From contig CM070632.1 in NCBI GenBank assembly GCA_036346255.1, forward strand, positions 24,755,408-24,819,407: a DNA stretch of 64,000 bases, written 5' to 3'. A program made the translations under genes and the position numbers. The notes beneath the pieces are model-generated. The model was not told where the DNA came from, did not search any database, and saw only the letters and a list, made by a program, of their open reading frames with translations. Positions 22,635 through 34,966 of this stretch are shown here, piece by piece (positions within the stretch are counted from its first letter, which is position 1; every line of letters starts with the position of its first letter). This stretch comes from Ampelocalamus luodianensis. Its lineage: Eukaryota > Streptophyta > Magnoliopsida > Poales > Poaceae.

Positions 22635-25600
22635 TGTAACATCCCAGTTTTGGGCTTGTGTTTCAAATGTAAGAAAATGAGTAGAAATTAAAACTTTTTC
22701 TTACATCATGTGTTTCCTGTTGGTATTGGACAAGTATTGTACAAGAAGTCATGGAAATGCAAAGTCACAAGTCTTTTGATCCAAATCTTGTTCCTTCAAA
22801 AACAATCTTGCAAACCTTTTTATCATCCTCTCGAAATATTTTTCCTAAGTTCTTGGGATGATATGTGACCCTCCAAAAATTTCACAATGTTTAGAAATTG
22901 TTTGAATATTTTAGAGGGCATCAAACCTGTTTGACTCTCATCAAACCTAAAACCAGTACCTTGTAGAATTTTCGGAGAAAATACAATGCATAAAACCTCT
23001 GAAAATTTTACACAAGGTCAATGTCTCAGTCAGCAAGCTCCTGTAAAATTTCAGAATTTTTGGAGTTATTTTGCTACCCAAATAAATCCTCAAAAGTCTC
23101 AGCATATTTAAAACCTAAAACCAATTTCATTGTTCCTTGTTCGAGTCGCTCGAGTCCGAGCCACTTGACTCGGCCGAACCACCTAATCGCACCGAGCCGC
23201 ATTTTAAAGCGCCGCGTGCGATATCACCGTTGATTCAAATCGCCGCCCACGTCGTGTGAGCATTGGACCCTCCGTTGCGTTAACCAATTGGGACCGCTGG
23301 ATCTCAATCCAACCGCCCGCATTCCCGAGGGCACCTGATCGCCCGCGAACTCGCTTAATCGTGACCGCCCAATTTCAATCCAACGGCCACCGCTTCTCTT
23401 CTCGTTTCTTCTTCCTCTCTCTGCTTCGAGCGCGCGCGAGCAATGGCGTAAAGAGAGAGGCGCGGGCGGCTTGACGTGTCACCTCAAGTTTGCTTTGCCA
23501 ACGCCTCATGTGGGCATTTAATGCGCACTGTGCTTTCTCCTCCATTGTCACCGTGCTCACTTGCTCCCATCATTTCTTGGTCCATGACCGTAGCATGAAC
23601 CGAGCCCACCATGGACTCGGGTTCTTGCTCAAACCCTAATCCTTTCCCTATATTGCCCTCTAGGTCCTCCTCGTGTTCCTTTACACCACACTCGCTCTTC
23701 TCGGTGTTTTGAGCAGCTAAACCACCTCACACCCTCAAAGCACCATTGTTGACCGTGAGCTCCAATGGCGGCCTTGGTGTCCAAAGTGGTTCATCTTCAA
23801 CCTTTCTTGCACCCTTTTGAACTCCTCAACCTCCTTTATATTTCCCCTAACTTGATTTTGGGTTGCATTCACAGAATCACTCAATTTTAAGTTTGGAGAT
23901 TTTCGTTGGTTTCACCCCTTTCTTCTCCACTCAGGTAAGTGGTTCTTTTTGCAATTAATTGCTTTTGGAGCCTCTTTGAGCTATAATGAAGTCGTGGTAA
24001 TGATTTGGTTCCACTCATTTTGCTCGTAACCTCATCTTCCACTTCATCTTCTTGGCCAGGTGGACTTCATCGTGTTCAAGTCTTCCCGCCATATTTGGAG
24101 CTCCTCTCGGTTAAGGTAGCTTCTATATAGTCCCTAGAAGTCATGGCACTCGCTTCCTTGGACCGCAATGAGCATCTTGCTATTTTCGTGTTTTGCCGTG
24201 TCGGCCTCCTTCTTTGTTTTCGGCTCGCCGGCGTGCCTGCACCTCCACCGCCGCGAGGTCATCACCATTTAGTTCGCATTGCTATTGCGTAGTCCATTTT
24301 GATAGTTTGTGGCGCGCCACGATCGAGTCGCCATGACAAGCCGTGAAAGCCGCCGGTTTTGTCGGTTGAGAAGCTCCCATTTTCGCCGAGTTATTAGAGC
24401 ACGATAATTGCCTAATCATTGTTAATCATTAGTAGTATTAATGGTGTCTTAATCGCCTAATGTCTCACCGACTTGTGGGCCCGTAAGCCCAAATCAAAAA
24501 CCGTAAGTCGTTATGGCTGATTTTGGGTTTATTTATTGCTAATCATTGTTAGCAATAAATGTGTCCGAAATACCTTTTGGGTCACCGACGCAGGGCCCTC
24601 TCGCCCCTAAATCACCTCTGTTCAAAATCTTTAGGACACATTAATTGCTAATCATCACTAATCATTGGTCATTAGTAATTAATTAGTCGCCCTAAGAGCC
24701 TCCTTTAAGTCATCGCGGGTGGGTCCACGTGCATTGTGCACGTGTGTTAAATCTCGCATGTGTGACTCTCGCCACCGACATGCGCCCCACGTGTCAAGAC
24801 TCGACAGCACTTCGATCTTGACCACCGCCCATTTTGCGATCCGCGCCTAGATCTTGTATGCGTTCGACCCTCCGGTTCTCGCTATTCTTGGCCGTCCATC
24901 TCTTGATCTGCGGCCTCGATTGTGTGTGCACCGGACCTTCCGACCGAGGCGTGATCGGAGCCGCTCATTTTTAGATCTGCGGTCGTAGGGTCGCCGAGGC
25001 AACCGCACCGCCCGGTTGCATCCTTCTCGTGAGCCGCTGATCTTGATCCGACGGTGAGCTCTGTTATGAATCGCGCAAGCGTGCGCCGTTTCGCGGGCGT
25101 GTGGCTCGTTGGATTTTGCATCAACGGCCCACGAGCGCCCACGCTGCTTATCTCCTGTTGGGTTGGTTTTTATTTCGTAAGTATTTATTTATCAACGAAA
25201 ATTGTATCAAAACTTTAGAAATTCATAACTAGTTCTAGATAAATCCTTTTACATGAAACCAATCAGAATAAATTTGTATTTCACTAAAGTTTAATATAAA
25301 AATGCTTTTAGCTATGCTTCAGTAGTAGAAAATTCTGTAATCTTTTATAGCTTGTTTTCTGCTATCTTTATATATTCGTAATTGTATTAAAACTTGGAAA
25401 ATGCATATCTTTTCTCAGATATTCTAATTGTATTATTTTAACTTTAATAAATTTGTTATTAACTAAACTTAATCTAAAAATGGTGGTAGGCCTAAATCAA
25501 GACTAAAAATATGTTAATAAATTTAACCTTATTAGTAGCAATTAAAAATTCATTTAATGTTGTAATAGACACCAGAATTCCTGTAAATCCTAAAAATAGA

Positions 25601-27644
25601 AATTTGATGTTAGGAAATCCTCTGTTGTCATACTATAATGTGAAATAGGTTTTGCACATGTTTATATTTCGAAAGTGCATTATGCTAGTTTTGCATCCTA
25701 GAAAAATCATAACTAAATCATTTTAACTCCAATTAAGATGAAACCACTTGTATTAGCCTTAAAATGTCAAGAGTAACCTATCATAAAATTTTCAAGTCCA
25801 GAAAACCTCTAGAAAATATTTTTACTCTGAAGACTTATTATGGCCGTAAAATGAGTTTTTAGGTAATATCTTTTGCAATAAACCAAATTAGGTTTTTCCA
25901 GTTTCTATGTCTAGGTATATTCGTATTCTACCTTATGTATAAATTTCACGCATTTGGATAATTTTTGCTTGTTCGCTTGTTTAAGGGTGGCCTGCCTTAT
26001 TGGTTGTTCTTGGTTCTTTTGCCTTTCGCTTAGGGTTCGACATTTGCGGTAACCCCAGAACGACCCTCCACAACAGCTTTGAGCAACAAAGAAGAAGGCA
26101 AGCGCTTTGATCATGTTAATCCCGAGATTTTAAGTATTTATGTTGATTACAAATTCTATGTATGCATTGCTATTTTGTGTTAATAGTTGGCCTAGTAGAT
26201 GCATTTCCTTAGCAAATGATTATTCTCTACTACCATGAGCCTAGGTTACTTGCTTGTGATTTAGAGTTCATGGATGGGCTCTTGTCACTTAGTAGTTGCG
26301 AATTAATTGCTTAGCCATGCTTAGCCGGTAGAAATGGGCGGTTATCGACTTTGTCGATAACCTTGATCACATCAAACTTATTATGATTATGATTTCCACC
26401 TTGTGCTATGTCTACTTATGAAAACTAAAACTGAAAACAAAATGATTTAGACTTGGGCACAATGGTATGATGGTGTGATTTTGGGTGTGATCGAATGGTG
26501 CCCGGTCAACAAGGACCGAACATCTTGTTACACTAAACCAAGCATTTTAGCATGCTAACCACATTAGAGGGTATGGGACCTCTCTTGACTTAGTACTTTG
26601 GCGTGTATTGGCTCAGTCGCAGGAGTCGCGGGAGGGATGGTGTTGGGAGGATTGTAGTGTCCGAAAGACTTCACCCGTGATGAGATTTGTTGTCTTTCGA
26701 CTTGCAATGTAAGCATATGGGTTTCTATCCATATGAGCGGCTAAATAGTTAATACACAAGATTGGAAATGTCTCAGAGGACTTAGCAGTAAGCATACCTT
26801 CGATAGTGTGCTTTGTGGCTTGAAGGCTATCAGTGTGGGTACATTGGTACACCCTGCAGGTTAAAACTATTCGAATAGCCTCGCCCTAGGTTATGGACAC
26901 GCTGGCAAGGTCTTTCAAGAGTTAGACTACAACCTTTAAATTAAAACTTGATGGGTGGTACGACCGGGATTCGTGCTATGTTGTGGTGGCTATCGGGATA
27001 GTCGCTTCTGTGGTTACTTGTATGTATCTTTACTTATCAGTTACTTTGATAACAAAACAGATTTGCAAACTTGCTTTTAAAATGTATTACCTTATTGCAA
27101 ATAAAGTTGGCTTCATGCAAAATGAGACATACAACCTCCACCTAAATAAGCTTGCATGTAGTTTATGAATAGGTCTCTATTCCACACGTCGATCTTAAGT
27201 GTACAAAGACAATCTTTGTACTCGGTTGCTACGCTTTAATTGTTTTGTTGCAGAGGAAGAAGGTGAGCTCGAGGGGCCTCACTTTGTGAGTCAGTGTTGT
27301 GGTAGCTTCATGGGCGACTAGCTTAGCGCCCGGGCGGTTGCCTTGTGGGTGTATGGCTAACCGGCGACTTTTGTTCTAGCCATCTTATGGCGCTTTTGCT
27401 TCCATTGTCATTCTTGTATATTGTTCTATTTGGCCGGTCGGCTCTCTTTTGTAATAACTTTACTTTATGTATGTCGTTGTTGAACTTAGTGATGTTTGTG
27501 TATGGAATTGATGTGTATTTTGTGATGATGTGCATATCTTGCACTCAGGAAGCATATGCCCATCGAGGCTTAGAATGTTTAATTAGTAATGCTGAGAACC
27601 ATTTGGAGGTTAAGTGTTACTAGTTAAATATTCCGGTCCTCACA
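22635..27644 (+). repeat. Element B 5' LTR (5.0 kb)
   Basis: It begins tgtaacatcc and ends ggtcctcaca before a PBS. The same landmarks as in LTR A are present: TATA-like ccctatatt near 23648, splice-donor-like ctcaggtaagtgg near 23932, AT-rich middle (25150-25900) and candidate acceptor ttgttgcag|agg near 27252. No gene is supported within it. Confidence 0.93.
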
Positions 27645-27648
27645 AAGT

Positions 27649-27660
27649 TGGTATCGAGCC
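27649..27660 (+). promoter_or_regulatory. Primer-binding site of element B
   Basis: tggtatcgagcc, 4 bases after the LTR, is the iMet-type site with CAG reduced to CG, as in A. Confidence 0.85.
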
Positions 27661-28308
27661 ATCATGACTGTAGAAACCCTAGCTTGGTCGCCTCTAGGAT
27701 ATTTTGAAAACTTACCTTCAAAAGAGTTGCAAAACTTAAGTAAGTTCTCTAATTTTACTCCTTACCTATCTTAGCTTGCTCATCTCACCTTACTCTCACT
27801 TAAGTTTTTAAAAGGGTTGTTCCTCCCTTCGTTTCAAAAATTAGCCTCTATCGATTAACTTGGTTGTGGGAGAACCATGAGAGCTTGGGGAAAGAAATTT
27901 GGACAGCTAGCTAGTGGTTAGTAATTATGGTAGGAAATGAGAGGTAAATTCAACTGAAACTTGTGGGAATGAAAGGGTAAGAAGTGATATGAGATTAGCT
28001 AATGCCTGTACTCTATTAGGTGGGTATACCTTGATTTTGGACTGTTTTGAGCTAGAAGTTAGTGCTGAAATTTTGGGTCTTCTCAAACGATTACTGCTCT
28101 TCGAGACGGGTTAGTCGTTTCAGAAGTCGATTTGGTGATTTTGGGCCTGTGCTCTTGGTGGTTATTCCCGAGCCCTTTTATTGAGTTTGGATTTCGTTGC
28201 TTTCTTTTATCTCGGGCTTGTAGCTAACTCATCTTAGTGAATCGTGATGGTGGTGGGACACGAGCGCCGAATCACCGTAGTCCCGATGAGGAGCTTCCTC
28301 CTCCGACC
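27661..28308 (+). other. Element B untranslated leader
   Basis: The stretch is alignable with the element A leader. No coding sequence is supported. Confidence 0.65.
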
Positions 28309-29180
28309 ATGGCTAAGTCTCATGCAAATCGAACGCAATCGCTCGAGGACCGCAGGTGTTGGAGGTTATCGCGAGGAACACCTCCACTCCCTCTCGTGCC
28401 TCGATCCGAGGTGGTCACCGGGCCTCGTGGGGACTTGCGGAGTTCCTTCGCACGCAGCCTCCCACCTTCTCCCGGCCCGAGACCCCTTGGGCGCATTTGA
28501 CCGCTGCGTCTCGTTGAGCGAAGCTCGACGTTGCTCGATGCGCGAGCAGAGCGCACTTTTCGCATCCCATCACCGGAGGGTGCGGCACTCTCATGGTGGG
28601 AGAACTTCCTCGCCATGCGGCCCGCGGCACGTGGTCTCGTGGGAGGAGTTCCGTCATCTTTCCGTCGGGCCCATGTCCCCGCCTACTGATGAAGTCAAGA
28701 AGAAGGAGTTCCTTGCGCCAAACAGGCGCAAATGCGGATCGAGTACCTCCATGAGTTCAACCATTTTGGCAGGTACGCTCCTACCGAGGTGGCCACCGAT
28801 GAGGCCAAGCAGAGAAGTTCATGGAGGGTTTGTCTCGAGGAGCTTGTGACAAGCTCTCTATTGTGGACTTCGACTTCCGCACCTTGGTGGACAAGGCTAT
28901 CATCGCCGAGCACAAGGCGAGAGCGCTCGAGTCAAGCGCAAGTGGGAGGCCCAACGACTGCGCAGTCGGCCTCGCTCGTCCTCAGTTGGGCCTACACCGT
29001 GACTCGTTCTTTGGCTTCACCACCGCCGAGGCCGCCAAGACCAGCTCCACGCCTTCCGCGGCCGTGACTCGCCACGCGGCGCTGCGACCAGCCAGCAGGT
29101 GTTCCCCGCAACCCCGCGCCGACGCCACCGCTTCATCGCCACAACAAGGGCCACTACGCGAGTAGTTGTCCTAAGAAGAT
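28309..29180 (+). pseudogene. gag: Element B gag (frameshifted)
   Basis: The start at 28309 matches the gag ATG of A. Capsid fragments visible in shifting frames include the MWWENFL-type block (codons near 28590-28620, cactctcatggtgggagaac), VKKKEFLAP near 28695, YLHEFNHF near 28743 and LVDKAIIAEHKARALESS near 28885. The CCHC zinc knuckle seen in A cannot be read here: at 29125-29170 Cys codons expected from tgc triplets appear as cgc or gcc while the flanking bases match A. Confidence 0.8.
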
Positions 29181-29329
29181 CTGAGCGCCTCGCCCTAATG
29201 GAGGACGAGGGCAAGGGAGTGGTCACCACCGACCGTAAGACCGGGCTTGGGGAGCGCCGAGTCAACCACATCTCGGCCGAGGAGGCACAGGAGGCGCCCG
29301 ACGTGGTGTTGGGCACGCTCCTTGTTAAT

Positions 29330-29690
29330 CGCATCCCGCTACGCTTTATTTGACTCGGGGCCTCGCATTCTTTTATTTCGAGGTCGCTTGTCGTTGGTTG
29401 TGGACTCCATCGTGTCCCTTTGTGGGTTCCATGCTCATTCGCCTCCGGGTTCGGAAATGAGAGCCGACCAAGTATGCCGGTGTTCCTATCCACATCGAAG
29501 AGTGGGATTCTTGGCGAATCTTATCCTACTCGACTCGGCGCTTGGATGTGATTCTTGGCATCGATTGGTTGTCCCAACACTTGGGGCAAATCGATTGTGC
29601 CGTGAAGATTGTCTACCTCACCATCCTTCAGTGAGCAGGTTGGGTTTCGCCACGCCGAGGGCCCCATCTTTATGTCCTGAAGCAAAGCCA
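29330..29690 (+). pseudogene. Element B protease region
   Basis: gactcggggcctcg near 29351 corresponds to the gactctggggcctcg of A, with CTG reduced to CG. The D-S-G-A frame is therefore broken by exactly that change. The downstream DVILGIDWLSQHLG block is readable near 29545-29590 (Met to Ile in LGMDWL). Confidence 0.75.
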
Positions 29691-29829
29691 AAGATTGGAG
29701 ATTCACGACGCCCCACCGTGTGTGTGACTTCGCGGATGTCTTTCCCGAAGACTTGCCCGGATGCCCCCTGCTCGAGATCCGAGTTTGTGATAGAGTTGTC
29801 GCCCTGCATCGCCCTATTTCTAAGAGGCC

Positions 29830-30690
29830 GACGCATGCCTCCTAATGAGTTGGAGGAGTCAAGAAGCAAGCGGGTGAGCTGCAAGAGAAGGGTTTTATCC
29901 GCCCTAGCTCATCCCCTTGGGGTTGTCCATTATCTTTGTGAAGAAGAAGGACAAGACCTTGCGCATGTGTGTTGATTACCGTCCGCTTAATGAGGTGACG
30001 GTAAAGAACAAGTATCCTTTGCCCCGTATTGATGATCTTTTCGATCAGTTGACCGGAGCACGAGTCTTCTCCAAGATTGACTTGAGGCTGGGCTATCATT
30101 AAGTCGATTAGGCCGAGGATATTCCTAAGACGACCTTTGCTACTCGTTATGGCCTTTACGAGTACACCGTCATGTCTTTTGGTTTGACTAATGCTCCTGC
30201 TTTATTCATGAATCTTATGAACTCGGTATTCATGGAGTATTTGGATAGGTTTGTGGTGGTATTCATCGATGATATCCTTATCTACTCCAAGAGTGAAGAA
30301 GAGCATCTCGAGCATCTTGAGCTTGTGTTGAGCAAGTGCGTGAGCACCACCGTATGCCAAATTCGGCAAGTGCGAGTTCTCGTTGAAGGAAGTGGCATTC
30401 TTGGGCCATGTTCTTTCAGCGGGAGAGGTGTGGGTGTGGATCCTAGTAAGGTCGGTGATGTGCTATCTTGGGGTCACCAAGTCTGGCCACCGATGTGCGG
30501 AGTTTTCTTGGTTTGGTGGCTACTATCGCCGCTTTATCGAGAATTTCTCCAAGATTGCGGGTTTATGACCGAATTGCTTAAGAAAGACAAGAAGTTTGTG
30601 TGGTCCATCACTTGTGATGTGAGTTTTCAAGAACTCAAGAATCGGTTGACCTCACCCTGCTTGTTCTCCCGATATTCACAAGAGTTTTGA
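29830..30690 (+). pseudogene. Element B reverse transcriptase
   Basis: 29917-30102 reads FVKKKDKTLRMCVDYRPLNE, KYPLPRIDDLFDQLTGARVF and SKIDLRLGYH, then a TAA where A has CAA (Gln). The palm frame from 30172 carries MSFGLTNAPALF and FIDD at 30262-30273. After the SEEEH block the sequence diverges from A by small indels. The thumb motif YYRRFIENFSKI is read in another frame at about 30520-30560. Catalytic Asp codons are intact. Confidence 0.9.
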
Positions 30691-31060
30691 TATCTATTGT
30701 GATGCTTCTCGTCGTGGTCTTGGTTGTGTTCTTATGCAGGAGGGCAAGGTTGTGGCCTATGCATCGCGACGATTGAGGCCTCATGAACTCAACTATCCTA
30801 CTCATGACTTGAAATTGGTCTGCGTGGTCCATGCACTCAAGATTTGGCGGCATTATCGATCGAGAACCGGTGTAGGTGTATTCACCACAAGAGCTTGAAG
30901 TACTTGTTCACCCAACAGATCTCAACCTCGTGCAAAGAAGATGGTTGGAATTGATCAAGGACTATGACATGGGCATTCAAGATCATCCGGCAAGGCCAAT
31001 GTTGTGGCGGATGCACTCGATCGGAAGGTGTATTGCAACATGTTGATGCTCCAAGAGCAA
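30691..31060 (+). pseudogene. Element B RNase H region
   Basis: Readable pieces in changing frames are a DIYCDASR block near 30690, EGKVVAYASRRLRPHELNYP near 30740-30800 and WRHYRS near 30845, followed by a VVADALDRKVYCNML segment near 31000-31045. They match the same domain of element A. Confidence 0.78.
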
Positions 31061-31179
31061 AGCAGCCTACCCTCATTTCGAAATTCGGCGCCTCAATTTG
31101 GGTTTGATCGAGCACGGTTCTCTTACTACATTGGTTGTGCAACCAACCTTGGTGGACCAAATCAAGGCGCACACAGACA

Positions 31180-32060
31180 TGATGCCGGTGTGAGCCAAAT
31201 CAAGCGTAACATCAGGATGGATAGCCAAGTGCTTTTCGGAGGACGAGCATGGCGTTGTGTGGTTTGGGCGTCTTGTGGTTCCTAGGGTCATGGAATTGCG
31301 GAATTTGATTCTCCGCGAAGGCCACGATTCTCCTTTGTCCATCCATCCAGGGCTACCAAGATGTATCGGGACCTTCGCCGAGGTTCAGTGGACCCGAATG
31401 AGCGCGAGATTGCCAAGTTCGTTCTGCGATGCGACGCGTGTCTTTGTCGTGTGAAGGCCGAGCATCGCTCAGCAGGTCTTCTTGACCCTTGCGGTGCGGA
31501 ATGGAAGTGGGATTCCGCTGGCATGGACTTCATCACCGGTTGCCCCGCTCATCCAAGGGAATGATGCTATTTGGGTCGTGATCGATAGGTTGACTAAAGT
31601 GGCACATTTCCTTCTGTCAAGACTCGGCCGTGTGGGGCCTTTGGCCGAACTTTATGTCTCGAGGATTGTGAGTCTTCACGGTATCAAGACGATTATTTCG
31701 ATCGTCGTGGTGCGCTTTTCACCTCACGGTTTTGGCATAGTCCGCAAGAGGCTATGGGGAACCGCCTTCACTTCAAGTCTGACCTTTCATCCTCGGATCG
31801 ATGGTCGACGGAGCGAGTCAACCAAGTGTTGGAAGATATGCTCGTGCTTGTGTTCTTTCCTATGGGAAGAAGTGGGAGAAGTGCCTACCATTTGCGGAGT
31901 TCTCCTACAACAACGACTTCAGCGATCTTGGCATGGCACCATTTGAGGCTTTGTATGGGAGAAGATCGGGACCCCATTGAACCGGTCGAGGCGGTGGCGG
32001 GCGATTTCGGCCCGCATTCGATCAATGAGGCCAAAGTCAAGTTCGATTGATCCGCGAGCA
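31180..32060 (+). pseudogene. Element B integrase
   Basis: Pieces of the zinc-binding N-terminus are LSIHPGLPRCIG (31335) and CDACLCRVKAEHRS (31430). The core starts near 31500 with SAGMDFITG, then NDAIWVVIDRLTKVAHF and LYVSRIVSLHGIKTIIS. The region around 31800-31960 has DRWSTERVNQVLEDML and APFEALYGRR. Frames change at several positions. Order and spacing match element A, and some codons broken in A are whole here and vice versa. Confidence 0.84.
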
Positions 32061-32109
32061 TCCGCGCATGGCCCACCCGCATAAAAGAGCTATGCGGATC
32101 GCCGCCGCC

Positions 32110-32555
32110 GTGAGTTGAGCTTGAGCCCAATGACTTTGTGTATCTCAAAGTCTCACCCTTGAAGGGCCATCGCGTTTTGGCATCAAGGGCAAGTTGACTC
32201 CTCGATATGTTGGGCCTTCGTATCGCCGAGAGAGTTGGGACGATTGCATCTGATTGGAGCTACCACCGCACTCGAGTGTGCATGATGTGTTCCATGTTTC
32301 ACACGAAGAAGTGCCTCCGTGTCCCAACCGAGGAAACTCCGTTGAAACTCGATGTGCGAGAAGAATTTGACCTACCGCGAGCGCCCTGTTCGCATTCTTG
32401 AGGAATCGAACGGAGAACAAGGAACCGTGTCATCAAGTTCCTTAAGGTTCGATGGTCAAACCATTCTCAAGATGAGGCAACTTGGGAGCGAGAAGATCGC
32501 CTCCGTGCGATTTTCCTTCTTTCTTCTCGAGTAAACTAATCTCGGTCGAGATTCT
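32110..32555 (+). pseudogene. Element B integrase C-terminus and chromodomain-like end
   Basis: NDFVYLKVSPLKGH near 32130, KGKLTPRYVGP near 32190, VHDVFHVS remnants near 32275, and a RVIKFLKV...HSQDEATWERED-type end near 32425-32500. It is the same module order as in A (GPY/F then chromodomain). Confidence 0.75.
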
Positions 32556-32570
32556 TGTAAGGAGGAGAGT
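32556..32570 (+). promoter_or_regulatory. Polypurine tract of element B
   Basis: taaggaggagagt lies directly before the 3' LTR. Confidence 0.8.
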
Positions 32571-34966
32571 TGTAACATCCAGCTTTGGGCTTGTGTTTCA
32601 AATGTAAGAAAATGAGTAGAAATTAAAACTTTTTCTTACATCATGTGTTTCCTGTTGGTATTGGACAAGTATTGTACAAGAAGTCATGGAAATGCAAAGT
32701 CACAAGTCTTTTGATCCAAATCTTGTTCCTTCAAAAACAATCTTGCCAAACCTTTTTGATCATCCTCTGAAAATATTTTTCCTAAGTTCTTGGGATGATA
32801 TGTGACCCCTCTGAAAAATTTCACAATTTTTAGAAATTGTTTGAATATTTTAGAGGGCAGTCAAACCTGTTTGACTCTCAGTCAAACCTAAAACCAGTAC
32901 CTTGTAGAATTTTCGGAGAAAAATACAATGCATAAAAACCTCTGAAAATTTTACACAAGGTCAATGTCTCAGTCAGCAAGCTCCTGTAAAAATTTCAGAA
33001 TTTTTGGAGTTATTTTGCTACCCCAAATAAATCCTCAAAAGTATCAGCATATTTAAAACCTAAAAACCAATTTCATTGTTCCTTGGGTTCGAGTCGGGCT
33101 CGAGTCCGAGCCACTTGACTCGGTCGAACCACCTAATCGCGACCGAGCCGCATTTTAAAGCGCGCGTGCGATATCACCGTTGGATTCAAATCGCCGCCCA
33201 CGCTCGTGTGAGCATTCGGACCTCTCGGTTGCGTTAACCAATTGGGACCGTTGGATCTCAATCCAACCGCCCGCATTCTCGAGGCAATCTGATTGTCCGC
33301 GAACTCGTTTAATCGCGGACCGCCCAATTTCAATCCAACGGCCACGATTCTCTTTTCTCGTTCTTCTTCTCCTCTCGCTTCTTCGAAGCGCGCGCGACAA
33401 TGGCGAAAGAGAGAGAGCGCGGCGCTTGACGTGTCACCTCAAGTTGCTTCGTCAACTTCTCATGGCATTTAATGCGCACTGAGCTTTCTCCTCCATTGTC
33501 ACCGTGCTCACTTGCTCCCATCATTTCTTGGTCCATGACCGTAGCATGAACCGAGCCCACCATGGACTCGGGTTCTTGCTCGAAACCCTAATCCTTTCCC
33601 TATATATTGCCCCTCTAGGTCCTCCTCGTGTTCCTTTACACCACACTCTGCTCTTCTCAGTGTTTTGAGCAGCTAAACCACCTCACACCCTCAAAGCACC
33701 ATTGTTGACCGTAGAGCTCCAATGGCGGCCTTGGTGTCCAGTGATTCATCTTCAATCTTTCTTGCACCCTTTTGAACTCCTCAACCTCCTTTATATTTCC
33801 CCTAACTTGATTTTGGGTTGCATTCACAGGAATCACTCAATTTTAAGTTTGGAGATTTTCGTTGGTTTCACCCCTTTCTTCTCCATTTCCGTAAGTGGTT
33901 CTTTTGCAATTAATTGCTTTTGGAGCCTCTTTGAGCTATAATGAAGCTGTGGTAATGATTTGGTTCCACTCATTTTGCTCGTAACCTCATCTTCCACTTC
34001 ATCTTCTTGGCCCTGTGGACTTCATCGTGTTCAAGTCTTCCCGCCATAGTTGGAGCTCCTCTCTGCTAAGGTAGCTTCTATATAGTCCCTAGAAGTCATG
34101 GCACTCGCTTCCTTGGACCGCAATGAGCATCTTGCTATTTTCGTGTTTTGCCGTGTCGGCCTCCTTCTTTGTTTTCCGGCTCGCGGCGTTCGCACCTCCA
34201 CCACGGCGAGGTCATCACCATTTGGTTCGCATTGCTATTGCGAGTCCATTTTGATAGTTTGTGGCGCCGCCATGCGAGTCGCCGCGACAAGCCGTGAAAG
34301 CCGGGTTTTGTTTGGTTGAGAAGCTCCCATTTTCGTCAGATTATTAGAGCACAGTAATTGCCTAATCATTGTTAATCATTAGTAGTATTAATGGTGTCTT
34401 AATCTGGCCTAATGTCTCACTGACTTGTGGGCCCGTAAGCCTAAATCAGAAAACCAGAAGTCGTTATGGCTGATTTTGGGTTTATTTATTGCTAATCATT
34501 GTTAGTAATAAATGTGTCCAAAATTACCTTTTTGGGTCACTGACGTGTGGGCCCTCTGTCCCTAAATCACCTCTGTTCAAAATCTTTAGGACACATTAAT
34601 TGCTAATCATCACTAATCATTGGTCATTAGTAATTAATTAGCTGTCCTAAGAGCCTCCTTTAAGTCACTGCCAGGTGGGTCCACGTGCACTGTGCACGTG
34701 TGTTAAATCTCGCATGTGTGACTCTCGCCATCGACATGCGCCCCACGTGTCAAGACTCGATTGCACTTCGATCTTGGACCACCGCCCATTTTGCGATCCG
34801 CGCCTAGATCTTGTATGCGTTCGGACCTCGGTTCCCCTCGTCATTCTTGGCCGCCCATCTCTTGATCTGCGGCCCCGATCGTGTGTGCAATCGGACCTTC
34901 CGACCGGGGCGTGATCGAGCCGCCATTTTTAGATCTGCGGCGTGGGTCGCCGAGGCAACCGCATCG
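32571..34966 (+). repeat. Element B 3' LTR, 5' portion
   Basis: It aligns with 22635-25010 of the 5' LTR. It stops after gaggcaaccgcat, where minus-strand element E begins. A TATA-like ccctatatatt is at 33598-33608. No gene is supported. Confidence 0.92.
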